Origin: Tissierellia bacterium
Lineage (GTDB): Bacteria > Bacillota > Clostridia > Tissierellales > Peptoniphilaceae
Assembly: GCA_012728295.1 (NCBI GenBank)
Contig: JAAYFJ010000055.1
Span: 1-64,000 of the forward strand
Reading direction: 5' to 3'
Length of the DNA stretch: 64,000 nucleotides
Shown here: positions 33,384-40,386 of the stretch, piece by piece
How the letters are laid out: every line of letters begins with the position of its first letter
How positions within the stretch are numbered: the first letter of the stretch is position 1
Notes under the pieces: generated by a model
Databases searched by the model: none
The model's input: only the letters and a program-made list of their open reading frames with translations
Told to the model about the DNA's origin: nothing
Made by a program: the position numbers and the translations under genes

Positions 33384-33620
33384 ATGGAAATACACGCTTG
33401 TTTACTAGGTAATTGGGTCTGTCTAAATGATGACCCTGACTGTAAAGTTGGAACTCGCGGTTGTTCACCCAACACATGGTATGAAGAAAATGCTGAAATA
33501 TGGGCTCCGTTTAACAGAGAAGATGAACACACCTATTACCAATTAAACTATGTTCCAATAATCTATAAGGGTAAATCTTATAGGATAAACCCAATCTTTA
33601 TTCAAATTAGTGAACTTTAA
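33384..33620 (+). CDS. Hypothetical phage protein with cysteine pair
   Basis: A 78-residue plus-strand protein with a strong AAGGAGG site. It starts MEIHACLLGNWVCLNDDPDCKVG and has four cysteines (residues about 6, 13, 20, 27), a conserved WYEENAEIWAPFNRE block and a YVPIIYKGKSYRINPIFIQIS C-terminus. I recall closely related hypothetical proteins in Firmicutes phages, without function. It runs opposite to the early operon and its end overlaps the small minus-strand gene by 14 bases. Confidence 0.6.
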   Translation: MEIHACLLGNWVCLNDDPDCKVGTRGCSPNTWYEENAEIWAPFNREDEHTYYQLNYVPIIYKGKSYRINPIFIQISEL

Positions 33621-33771
33621 GCCTTTCACATATTATTTGAATATCAAAGTCGTCAAGTTCCAGCTTGTCGGCTTTTTCTTTTAGTCGTAAATCAATTATT
33701 TGATTCAACTCAAACCATTCTAGCTTGGTAAACCTTTTTCTAAACTCTAGAAACTCCTTTATTAACTCCAT
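33607..33771 (-). CDS. Small hypothetical early protein (54 residues)
   Basis: ATG at 33771 with a GGGGTG site is preferred to the one at 33789. The protein, MELIKEFLEFRKRFTKLEWF then ELNQIIDLRLKEKADKLEL, is helical and charged. It lies downstream of the Cro-like gene in the leftward early operon. Not recognised. It may be a small regulator or DNA-binding accessory. Confidence 0.5.
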   Translation of the reverse strand: MELIKEFLEFRKRFTKLEWFELNQIIDLRLKEKADKLELDDFDIQIICERLKVH

Positions 33772-33814
33772 ACATACACCCCCTATCATTGTTTACATAT
33801 CAAATATACTCACC

Positions 33815-33828
33815 TTGCAAATATGCGA
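33815..33828 (+). promoter_or_regulatory. Repressor operator copy 1
   Basis: TTGCAAATATGCGA matches the operator sequence found three more times in the switch region. It overlaps the TTGCAA -35 element of a possible rightward promoter (-10 TAAAAT at 33838-33843, 17-bp spacing). Confidence 0.65.
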
Positions 33829-33838
33829 AATAAACTAT

Positions 33839-34170
33839 AAAATATGCTTAACCCATTAGGGTATGGAAAGGAGTTGGTTATATTGACCAAACTTTTGACT
33901 TTACCCAGTTCCTATTGCTAGACAGATGCGTGGGTGTATCTCTCGGCTGAATCAAAACAGCCAAAGTGATGTCGTGTACCAAGAAGGGCTAAGCATATTT
34001 TGGTCCACCTATAAGAGTCGTGAAGCTAGATAACTAAGTGGGCTTTATTGAACACTTAGGGATTGAGGCTTCTCTAAAAACCATGAGGACGCTGACCTCG
34101 TAAAAAAAGTGTATGTTTTTAGTCTTATCGGTTGCACTACATAATAGGTGAACAAATTTGAGACAAAATC
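33839..34170. ncRNA. Candidate structured non-coding RNA, strand uncertain
   Basis: This gene-free stretch contains several independent, nested inverted repeats. AAAATATGCTTAACCC (33839-33854) pairs with 33986-34001 at 15 of 16 positions. GGCTG/CAGCC are at 33945 and 33958. GAAGC (34022) and GCTTC (34068) enclose a perfect CTAAGTG/CACTTAG helix (34034-34040, 34053-34059). CTAAAAACCAT (34074) pairs with ATGTTTTTAG (34113-34122) with one bulge, enclosing GAGG/CCTC. Such nested helices without a reading frame suggest a folded RNA. A plus-strand terminator follows (34171-34197). The best plus-strand promoter would exclude the first arm from the transcript, so orientation is open: it may also be the leader of the early leftward mRNA. 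Confidence 0.5.
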
Positions 34171-34197
34171 CTTAAGAAATATGCTCTTAAGTTTTTT
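34171..34197 (+). terminator. Rho-independent terminator reading right
   Basis: CTTAAGA (34171-34177) and TCTTAAG (34185-34191) form a seven-base stem followed by T6. It overlaps the stop codon region of the Cro-like gene on the other strand. Confidence 0.7.
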
Positions 34198-34435
34198 GTT
34201 TGTTTGCTTTGTCGCTTTTATGCGACTTGCTGGCGAAAAAAATTTTGTTTACTTCTTCACCCGTTAAGTCTAACACTACTGAAATAGCATTTGCTTGTTT
34301 AATTGAAAAGGCTTCACCATTCGTATTTAGTTTCCTATAAAACGTTGATTTATCAACGCCTACCCTTTCTGCAACTTCGGTAATTGTTAGTCCTGCTTTT
34401 GATATTTTGTCCTTCAATATTTTAATATCAACCAA
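34187..34435 (-). CDS. Cro-like XRE regulator
   Basis: An 82-residue protein with an XRE helix-turn-helix (KDKISKAGLTITEVAERVGVDKSTFYRKLN, then SIKQANAISVVLDLTGEEVNKIFF). It is the first gene of the leftward early operon and is divergent from the ImmA-linked repressor at 34590. The leftward promoter (TTGACA at 34504-34509 read on minus, -10 TATTAT at 34482-34487) and three operators separate the two genes, as in a lambda-type switch. A basic C-terminal tail SKSHKSDKANKQK is visible. Confidence 0.8.
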   Translation of the reverse strand: MVDIKILKDKISKAGLTITEVAERVGVDKSTFYRKLNTNGEAFSIKQANAISVVLDLTGEEVNKIFFASKSHKSDKANKQKT

Positions 34436-34455
34436 GCTATCACCTCCTTTTCTTG

Positions 34456-34554
34456 TTGCACATATGCGACACTCTACTTATATAATACCACTTATAAAAC
34501 ATTTGTCAATAATTATTTTGCACATATGCGAATTATTTTATTGCAATATTGCGA
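34456..34554. promoter_or_regulatory. Switch operators (three copies) and leftward promoter
   Basis: Operator copies TTGCACATATGCGA at 34456-34469 and 34518-34531, and TTGCAATATTGCGA at 34541-34554. Between them the minus strand has TTGACA (34509-34504), a 16-bp spacer and TATTAT (34487-34482): an almost consensus leftward promoter. The rightward promoter for the 34590 repressor likely overlaps the last copy. Operators flank and overlap both promoters, the structure of a lysis-lysogeny switch. Confidence 0.8.
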
Positions 34555-34589
34555 CTATTGTAGTACACTTGTTTTAGGAGGGGTTACCC

Positions 34590-34937
34590 ATGAAAATAGG
34601 AGATAGAATTAAGAAGAAAAGAATAGAGCTAGGATATTCCGTTGATGAGCTCGCTTCTAAAATTGGAAAAAACAGAGCAACAATATATAGATATGAAAGC
34701 CATGAAATAGAAAATTTGCCCACTACTGTTCTTGAGCCTTTAGCTAAAGCCCTGTCTACTACCCCTGCATATCTTATGGGCTGGGACGATGAAGAACCAA
34801 CTCCCCCAGAAGAAACCCCTGAAGAATTAACAGAAGAAGCTGTTATCCTTGCCAGAGAGGCTAATGATTTATCAAACGTCCAACTAGAAGCCATAAGGGC
34901 TATGATTAAAGCCTTCAAGGAACAACAGGATAAGTAG
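34590..34937 (+). CDS. CI-like XRE repressor
   Basis: A 115-residue protein with an N-terminal XRE helix-turn-helix (MKIGDRIKKKRIELGYSVDELASKIGKNRATIYRYESHEIENLPTTVLEPLAKALSTTPAYLMGW in the pattern of CI/SinR types). It has a short acidic linker rich in PEE and a C-terminal helix (QLEAIRAMIKAFKEQQ) for dimerisation. It is divergent from the Cro-like gene and followed within seven bases by an ImmA-type peptidase, the classic ICEBs1-like pairing in which the peptidase cleaves the repressor on induction. Confidence 0.85.
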   Translation: MKIGDRIKKKRIELGYSVDELASKIGKNRATIYRYESHEIENLPTTVLEPLAKALSTTPAYLMGWDDEEPTPPEETPEELTEEAVILAREANDLSNVQLEAIRAMIKAFKEQQDK

Positions 34938-34944
34938 GTTTGCT

Positions 34945-35466
34945 ATGTGGACTAATAAAAAATATTTATATAATAAAATAAATGAATTTAATAAGAAAAA
35001 TCCAGGCTTTATATGTTCCCCACTTCCTAAATTCTGTGAATCAAAAGGAATAAATCTAATAGCATATAATGAAAGTAATAGCCATTTGATTAATATATCC
35101 AAAGATGGTTTTTCTTTCCTTGAAGACTCTGAGTACAGTATCTTCTATAATGTAAATCAGCAAAAACCAAGACAACGATTTACTATCGCTCATGAATTGG
35201 GACATATATTTTTAAATCATCACAATTTCTTATCCCCTCGGCTTCTACGATTTGGTAAAAATGGACTGTGGGAAGAACAGGCAAATATCTTTGCTAGGAA
35301 TATATTAATTCCTGCGGATTGGGAAGACTATGCAAGTACTTTATCCAACTATGATGCAGCATTTATTTTTGGAGTAAGTCAGCAAATGCTATCAGTAAGA
35401 AAAAAGACCTTTGGTGAAGATAAGTATTGGATGGATGTATGCAACGATGGCAGGCAATGTTGTTGA
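34945..35466 (+). CDS. immA: ImmA/IrrE-type metallopeptidase
   Basis: A 173-residue protein with the zinc motif HELGH (residues 83-87 in FTIAHELGHIFLNHHN) and a downstream glutamate within EQANIFARNILIP, matching the ImmA/IrrE family (Peptidase M78). In ICEBs1 and phage systems ImmA cuts the CI/ImmR repressor after DNA damage or cell-cell signalling. It follows the repressor gene here by seven bases, so they form a pair. The next gene starts within its 3' end. Confidence 0.85.
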   Translation: MWTNKKYLYNKINEFNKKNPGFICSPLPKFCESKGINLIAYNESNSHLINISKDGFSFLEDSEYSIFYNVNQQKPRQRFTIAHELGHIFLNHHNFLSPRLLRFGKNGLWEEQANIFARNILIPADWEDYASTLSNYDAAFIFGVSQQMLSVRKKTFGEDKYWMDVCNDGRQCC

Positions 35467-35498
35467 AGTTAGAAGAAGATTTTAGGAGGATTGTTTCA

Positions 35499-36473
35499 AT
35501 GAGCGAAAACAACAATGGATTATCTAAAAGGCTAGTAAAAAAAAGCATAGAGGCTTTTATATTAGGGTTGGAAATTTATAATAAACCAACAATAAAATAT
35601 CGAATTGAAGGATTCAGTTTCTTTATTTGCAATGCATGGGAATTGATGTTAAAAGCGAAACTTATAAATGAAAACAAGAACATTTATTATAACAACAGTC
35701 CTGATAGGACACTAAGCTTAAACGAAACCATTAATAAAGTCTATACTGACAAATATACTAGAATTCGATTAAATCTTGAAAAAATAATTGATTTAAGAAA
35801 TATAAGTACTCATTATATAACTGAAGACTATGAATTCAAGTATGTTCCACTTTTCCAAGCATGTGTTCTAAACTATATTAATGAATTAAATAGATTTCAT
35901 AATGAAGATATTTCAAATTATATTGCACAAAACTTTTTGCATATTACCACAAATTATGAACCCTTAACAAATGAGCAAATAAAAATGAAGTATTCACCCG
36001 AAATAGCAGAAAAATTTATTAAACTCGGCAACGAAATTGACGTATTATCTAATGAATATAATTCAGATAAATTTGCCATTCCCATGGTTCAAAAACTCTA
36101 CATTACAAGGAAAAAGGCAGATGCTGATTTTGAGGTTTCAATAGATAAAGATTCTGACAATAAAGTCCAAATCATTAAACAACTTACTGATCCAGCGGAT
36201 ACTCATAAATACTCTTTTAATAATCTTGTTACTGCCGTAAGCGAGAATCTAAGAAAAAACAACATTGTAATTGATAACCCGCAAGGCTTTACAAATCATG
36301 TATTAAAATTGTTTAATACATTTTACTCTGCAAAAGATAATCCTGACTTCTCCTATTGCCACACAATCGGCAACAATGAACAATTTACTTATTCTGAAAA
36401 ATATAGGGATTTTATATTAAGTGAAATAAAGAAAAATCCGGATAAAGTAGTTGAAAGCTTAAAAAGACAGTAA
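35499..36473 (+). CDS. DUF3644 HEPN-like protein, candidate defence gene
   Basis: The ATG at 35499 has a TTTAGGAGG site; a longer TTG frame from 35427 lies inside the ImmA gene. The 324-residue protein matches DUF3644: RIEGFSFFICNAWELMLKAKLI, the LSLNETINKVY block, then IDLRNISTHY. The R-N-I-S-T-H hexamer is an R-x4-H motif as in HEPN ribonucleases (R100, H105). HEPN proteins cut RNA in many toxin-antitoxin and abortive-infection systems. The position between repressor/peptidase and lipoprotein genes is the moron site of many temperate phages. Activity is inferred from the motif. Confidence 0.7.
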   Translation: MSENNNGLSKRLVKKSIEAFILGLEIYNKPTIKYRIEGFSFFICNAWELMLKAKLINENKNIYYNNSPDRTLSLNETINKVYTDKYTRIRLNLEKIIDLRNISTHYITEDYEFKYVPLFQACVLNYINELNRFHNEDISNYIAQNFLHITTNYEPLTNEQIKMKYSPEIAEKFIKLGNEIDVLSNEYNSDKFAIPMVQKLYITRKKADADFEVSIDKDSDNKVQIIKQLTDPADTHKYSFNNLVTAVSENLRKNNIVIDNPQGFTNHVLKLFNTFYSAKDNPDFSYCHTIGNNEQFTYSEKYRDFILSEIKKNPDKVVESLKRQ

Positions 36474-36475
36474 AA

Positions 36476-36560
36476 AAAGATAACCCCAGGCACATGTGAA
36501 TGCTCAGCCGAAGCCTACTCCATTATGGAACACAGTGTTTATCCCTCTCAAGTTATCTTT
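36476..36560 (+). other. Inverted-repeat element after the DUF3644 gene
   Basis: AAAGATAAC (36476-36484) and GTTATCTTT (36552-36560) are perfect inverted arms enclosing about 67 bases with smaller dyads (CACATGTG; CCATTATGG; AACACAGTGTT). It begins three bases after the DUF3644 stop. It may be a multi-stem terminator or a small RNA partner. Confidence 0.45.
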
Positions 36561-36722
36561 GTATATATATTATATATGTTTTTATTGCTTTGGTCAATGA
36601 TTCAATAAAAAGATAGAAAAAAAAGCATAGAGAGCTGATTATCATCGGTAAAGTGCTCTATTTCAGAAGAAGATTTTAGTTTGGCTTAATTGAAGCAAAA
36701 AAATATATTTTAGGAGGAAAAA

Positions 36723-37271
36723 ATGAAGAAAGTATTGAGTATCACCCTTGCGCTAGTTTTAATCTTAGGTGTCTTTAGCGGTTGTGGAAAGAGCGAAACT
36801 CCACCAGCAGATGAACCAAAGGAAGCTGCAACGGAGGAAACAACTGAAGAAGCAAAAGAAGAAGCTAAAGAGCCAGAAATACCAGTAGATGAGTCTATCG
36901 TTGGTCATCCTTTAACGGTTGGAAAACATAGCATGGTAATCACAGGATTCAGCTTAATAAAATCATATGACGACCAGCCTTGTCTCAAAATAACTTATGA
37001 TTTTACAAACAATAGCGACAAGGGCGTTAGTCCATTTATGGAGGTGTCATTTAAAGGCTTCCAAAACGGAATTGAAACCGATAGTTTTGTTATTTCTGAT
37101 GATCTTGACCTTGGGATGGCACAAAAAGAAATAAAACCAGAAGTTACAATTGAAAACTGCCAAACTGCTATGATTCTTGCTTCCATGGATCCAGTTGAAA
37201 TCGAATTATCCGAATTTATAAGCTTTAGTGACAACAGTATCAAATTCACAGTAAATCCAACAAATCTATAA
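36723..37271 (+). CDS. DUF5067 lipoprotein, candidate lysogenic conversion protein
   Basis: A 182-residue protein with a lipoprotein signal (MKKVLSITLALVLILGVFSGC, the cysteine at residue 21), an acidic low-complexity linker of E/A/K, and a DUF5067-like beta domain (KHSMVITGFSLI... CLKITYDFTNNSDKGVSPFMEVSFKGFQNGI). It is located between the repressor cluster and integrase, where phages such as TP-J34 carry lipoproteins that block superinfection. Good GGAGG site. It would be anchored on the outer face of the host membrane in lysogens. Confidence 0.75.
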   Translation: MKKVLSITLALVLILGVFSGCGKSETPPADEPKEAATEETTEEAKEEAKEPEIPVDESIVGHPLTVGKHSMVITGFSLIKSYDDQPCLKITYDFTNNSDKGVSPFMEVSFKGFQNGIETDSFVISDDLDLGMAQKEIKPEVTIENCQTAMILASMDPVEIELSEFISFSDNSIKFTVNPTNL

Positions 37272-37282
37272 TTAATAAAAAA

Positions 37283-37314
37283 GCCCCCTATTCTGCGCCA
37301 ACAGAATAAGAGGC
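37283..37314 (-). terminator. Minus-strand terminator between lipoprotein and integrase
   Basis: Arms with TATTCTG/CAGAATA cores (37283-37295, 37302-37314), with A6 just left of the stem on plus, i.e. a T6 run after the hairpin on minus. It would stop leftward transcription; it does not have a T-run on plus. Confidence 0.55.
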
Positions 37315-37326
37315 CATTCGAAAGGT

Positions 37327-37370
37327 TACATGATATATAACCAATCCACCAAATATTATTATATCATGTA
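37327..37370. repeat. 11-bp inverted repeat upstream of integrase
   Basis: TACATGATATA (37327-37337) and TATATCATGTA (37360-37370) are perfect inverted arms, 22 bases apart, just before the integrase ribosome binding site. It could be a regulator site or an integrase-binding element. Confidence 0.65.
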
Positions 37371-37403
37371 GCCTCCCTGTAAATCAACCGAGGAGGTATT
37401 ATT

Positions 37404-38879
37404 ATGCGTGTAGCAGTATATTTACGTTATAGCTCTGAGAAACAAACAGAGCAATCAATAGAAGGTCAGCAGAGAGTATGTGCTGAATTCTGTCAAAGAA
37501 AAGGATATGAGATAGTACACACCTATATAGACAGAGCCACATCAGCATATAAAGACATACGCAAACGTCTAGAGTTTCAGAAAATGATTAAAGACAGCGA
37601 CAAAAAGCGTTGGGATGCCGTTGTCGTGTATAAACTAGATAGATTCGCCCGGAATAGATACGACTCTGCTATGTATAAAGCGAAACTGAAGAAAAATGGA
37701 GTGCAAGTTCTTTCAGCGACTGAAAATATCTCTGATAACCCGGAAGGCATAATACTAGAATCCGTATTGGAAGGCATGGCAGAATATTTCTCTCAAGAAT
37801 TATCACAGAAAGTTACTAGAGGAATGAACGAAACTGCTCTAAAAGGCAATTACACAGGTGGGATATTGCCACTCGGATATAAAGTAGTCAACAAGAAGTT
37901 AGTGATTGATGAAGAAACCGCACCTTTAGTTAGAAAAGCGTTTGAGCTATACGCCAGCGGGGAATCTGTAGTTAATATTTCTAAACGATTCAACCAAGCA
38001 GGCTATAGGACTACAATGGGCTCTAAATTCAGTAAAAGCAGCTTTTATTCTATTCTAAAAAATAAGAAATATATTGGCATATACAAATATCAAGACATAG
38101 TAATTGAAGGCGGTGTTCCCGCAATTGTAGATAAAGAGCTATTTGACAAAGTACAGAACAAAATCGTGTGTTCGTCTAAAGCTCCTGGTGCAAATAAAGC
38201 ACATGTTGATTATTTACTTTCAGGAAAGCTATTCTGTGGCCATTGTGGTTCCAAAATTGTTGCTGACAGTGGAACTAGTAAGACAGGCAAAGTACACAAT
38301 TATTATGCCTGTAAAAATTATAAAAAGCAGAAAGCTTGCGATAAAAAGCCAATGAGAAAAAACGAAATAGAATCAGCTGTTTTCCATGCAACATTAAAAT
38401 TATTAACTCCAGATACCATTGAAGAATTAGCAGATATGGCTATAGAGCAGATAGAAAAAGACATCTCAGAAAATACCACTATTCCACAAATAGAAAAAGA
38501 AATATCAAATATTGATAAAAGCATAGAAAACTTGGTGTTAATGGTTGAAAAAGGAATTAACTCTGAAACTCTATTTGAAAGATTAACAGAACTAGAACAG
38601 TTAAAAGCTACAACTTATGATAAGTTAGAAGATGCTAAAAATGATGTAGTAATTTTGGAAAAGGACCATATAATTTGGTGGCTTAGCAAATTCTGTGATG
38701 GTGATATTGAAGATATGTCTTTTAGAAAGAAAGTTCTAGATTTATTAGTAAACTCCGTGACAGTTTGGGACGATCCAGATGGATATAAAATCACAGTTGT
38801 ATATAATATAAAGTCTGATAATACTCACACTTACAACAGTTCAGATATACCCATATCTGGTACGCCAAAAAAAAGGTAA
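37404..38879 (+). CDS. int: Large serine recombinase (phage integrase)
   Basis: A 491-residue site-specific recombinase. The catalytic domain begins MRVAVYLRYSSEKQTEQSIEGQQ (Ser10 in YLRYSSEKQ) and continues with the FARNRYDSAMYKAKLKKNGVQVLSATE and SVLEGMAEYFSQELSQKV helices. The recombinase domain follows (GGILPLGYK, FELYASGESVVNISKRFNQAG), then a zinc ribbon with CGHCGSKI and CKNYKKQKAC, and a coiled-coil region (residues about 350-430) used to control directionality. The integrase drives prophage integration and, with a directionality factor, excision. It faces the host junction; the terminator at its end marks the border. Confidence 0.95.
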   Translation: MRVAVYLRYSSEKQTEQSIEGQQRVCAEFCQRKGYEIVHTYIDRATSAYKDIRKRLEFQKMIKDSDKKRWDAVVVYKLDRFARNRYDSAMYKAKLKKNGVQVLSATENISDNPEGIILESVLEGMAEYFSQELSQKVTRGMNETALKGNYTGGILPLGYKVVNKKLVIDEETAPLVRKAFELYASGESVVNISKRFNQAGYRTTMGSKFSKSSFYSILKNKKYIGIYKYQDIVIEGGVPAIVDKELFDKVQNKIVCSSKAPGANKAHVDYLLSGKLFCGHCGSKIVADSGTSKTGKVHNYYACKNYKKQKACDKKPMRKNEIESAVFHATLKLLTPDTIEELADMAIEQIEKDISENTTIPQIEKEISNIDKSIENLVLMVEKGINSETLFERLTELEQLKATTYDKLEDAKNDVVILEKDHIIWWLSKFCDGDIEDMSFRKKVLDLLVNSVTVWDDPDGYKITVVYNIKSDNTHTYNSSDIPISGTPKKR

Positions 38880-38906
38880 AACAAGAAATCTTGTTTTACC
38901 TTTTTT
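38869..38906. terminator. Long bidirectional terminator at the phage/host border
   Basis: 17-base perfect arms (38869-38885 and 38890-38906), the left one including AAAAAAGGTAAAACAAG, with the four-base loop AAAT and T-runs at both ends. It ends the integrase transcript and faces the sortase transcript. Confidence 0.85.
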
Positions 38907-38958
38907 ATTGTTCTTTTTGTTTGTTATGACATTAGTTTTTACATCACAAATACTTAAG

Positions 38959-39720
38959 CTAATCCTGCGAGGTTATTTCTACAGCTTGAATTACCATCCT
39001 ATACTCATTGTTAAAACATGTAGAAAGTGTTATCATGCTTTCTGAAACCGGCAAATCACCTTTTACAGTGCTTAAATCGAAGTATTTTTCTACAAAATTT
39101 TTATAACCACCTTCATCAAAATCTATTTCTCTATACGATTCATCGGGATTTGCCTTAAAAACTGAAACTACCTTATATTCTCTAAATCCATTTTGTGTAT
39201 ATAAATATATAGCCCTATGAGCATCAAAATACTCTTGATCCTCATATTGCAATAATTCATTAAAAATAGTCTTAGCAGATCTAATGTTATGGCCATAAAT
39301 TATAGAGTTTGTATCTTTAAAATCAGGTGTGTTTCTACTATCTAAAAAAACTTCTCCAAACGGATGATAATGTCCATCTTTGTCATGGTCCAAATAAAAT
39401 TGATTATCTTCACCTTGCACAATTGGATAAAGCACATTAGTTCCCGGGATTTGTATAACTGCAATAATTGAAGGGTGTTCGTTTCTAAGTTTTTCCACCT
39501 CTTGCACGGCCATATTGTTTCTTTCTTCTAATCTATTTGCAACAGGGGCTGACACATCTTTAATAGACGTAGTTTCAACCGATTGAATACTTCCTTTGAG
39601 CATCTCTTGCTGAATTAAATAGTTTTTATCTTCTATCTTCCTCTTAGCAAATTGAACTAATAGAGCAATTAGTATTATCCCAGCAATAATCTCTAATGCC
39701 AACCAAAACTTACTTTTCAT
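38959..39720 (-). CDS. srtB: Class B sortase
   Basis: A 253-residue transpeptidase with an N-terminal membrane segment (residues about 5-25), then the sortase fold: TNSIIYGHN with His144 and TLSTC with Cys235, followed by Arg241. FDAHRAIYLYTQNG fits the class B type. It cleaves a sorting motif and joins the protein to peptidoglycan. It follows the thioredoxin gene with an 11-base overlap and is downstream of the giant adhesin that ends with NPKTL, a class-B-like signal. It is intact, in contrast to the adhesin. Confidence 0.9.
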   Translation of the reverse strand: MKSKFWLALEIIAGIILIALLVQFAKRKIEDKNYLIQQEMLKGSIQSVETTSIKDVSAPVANRLEERNNMAVQEVEKLRNEHPSIIAVIQIPGTNVLYPIVQGEDNQFYLDHDKDGHYHPFGEVFLDSRNTPDFKDTNSIIYGHNIRSAKTIFNELLQYEDQEYFDAHRAIYLYTQNGFREYKVVSVFKANPDESYREIDFDEGGYKNFVEKYFDLSTVKGDLPVSESMITLSTCFNNEYRMVIQAVEITSQD

Positions 39721-40267
39721 CTCTTAATTCCTCAATAATTTTATTCAAATGTACTTTGACATTTTCGACATCCAGCCCTTCAACTCCTAATCCTACTTGC
39801 ATATCCATTATTTCATAGCCTTCTCCATCAACGAAAAATACAGTTGGAGTTCTGTTCACTCTAGATAAAATGCTATTAAAAAAATCATCGCTTATCCTAT
39901 AATTTGAAAATGTTATCTCCCAATCATTTAAAGTATCTTTAATAATTTCAGAATTATCCCCTACGGAGATTCCTATAAAACCTACATCTTCGTTTTCCTT
40001 ATATATACTATCCATGGCCTTTAGTTCTATTTCACAAGGCGGACAATTTGGTTGCCATATGGAGATAATGTTTATTTCCTTCCCTTCTAACATAGAGAGT
40101 CCTACAATTTCCCCACTATCTAAGTCATGCCCCGATATTAGAAGTTTATCTTCCGCACGCATTTCATCTAAATTAGCAGGTTGTTCTATAACTTCATTGT
40201 TTTTGCACGATGTAATAGAGAGTATTGCAAGTAATAATACTCCTAAAATTGCTGTTTTGGTTTTCAT
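39710..40267 (-). CDS. TlpA/ResA-like thioredoxin lipoprotein
   Basis: The ATG at 40267 is chosen because of GGAGG; an upstream start at 40282 is less likely. The 185-residue protein has a lipoprotein signal (MKTKTAILGVLLLAILSITSC) and a TlpA-like redoxin domain with active-site WQPNCPPCEIEL (CPPC) and the cis-proline region RVNRTPTVFFVDGEG. It would handle disulfides outside the membrane. Its position between adhesin and sortase suggests a role in folding the adhesin's vWA domain, which has two cysteines. Confidence 0.85.
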   Translation of the reverse strand: MKTKTAILGVLLLAILSITSCKNNEVIEQPANLDEMRAEDKLLISGHDLDSGEIVGLSMLEGKEINIISIWQPNCPPCEIELKAMDSIYKENEDVGFIGISVGDNSEIIKDTLNDWEITFSNYRISDDFFNSILSRVNRTPTVFFVDGEGYEIMDMQVGLGVEGLDVENVKVHLNKIIEELRDEK

Positions 40268-40342
40268 CAATCCTACCTCCACTTTTTCATTTTTCTTACC
40301 TATATTCTATATTAATTCATTATTTTAGTATATAGCCCAATA

Positions 40343-40376
40343 AAAATAGCCGCTCTTTCACGAGAGCGGCTATTTT
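40343..40376. terminator. Strong terminator after the adhesin gene
   Basis: Arms AAAATAGCCGCTCT (40343-40356) and AGAGCGGCTATTTT (40363-40376) with a six-base loop, with T-runs on both sides. It separates the adhesin transcript from the thioredoxin-sortase pair. Confidence 0.85.
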
Positions 40377-40386
40377 CTAATTTATA

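Larger units (their letters stand above)
1..38958. mobile_element. Temperate myovirus prophage, left end outside the window
   Basis: A continuous phage gene set runs from an endolysin at the window start to a large serine integrase at 37404-38879: lysis, tail fibres, Mu/PBSX-like baseplate, tape measure, sheath and tube, connector proteins, capsid, scaffold, portal, terminase, replication, switch and integrase. Gene order is that of a normal temperate phage read from right to left. The right boundary is placed between the integrase terminator (38869-38906) and the sortase stop (38959), because the sortase belongs with the host surface locus. The exact att core cannot be seen, since the other end is not in the window. 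Sheath, tube and tape measure make it a contractile-tailed phage; capsid, portal and terminase genes are intact, so it is not a tailocin. Confidence 0.9.

Noticed and set aside
33839..34170. A tRNA or known ribozyme in the gene-free stretch
   Set aside because: No cloverleaf with a T-loop motif and no hammerhead core were found.
35427..35498. Longer TTG start for the DUF3644 gene
   Set aside because: It lies inside the ImmA-like gene and the strong GGAGG site is just before the ATG at 35499.
1..38958. Tailocin (phage tail bacteriocin) instead of a phage
   Set aside because: Terminase, portal, scaffold, capsid, replication and integrase genes are all present and intact.
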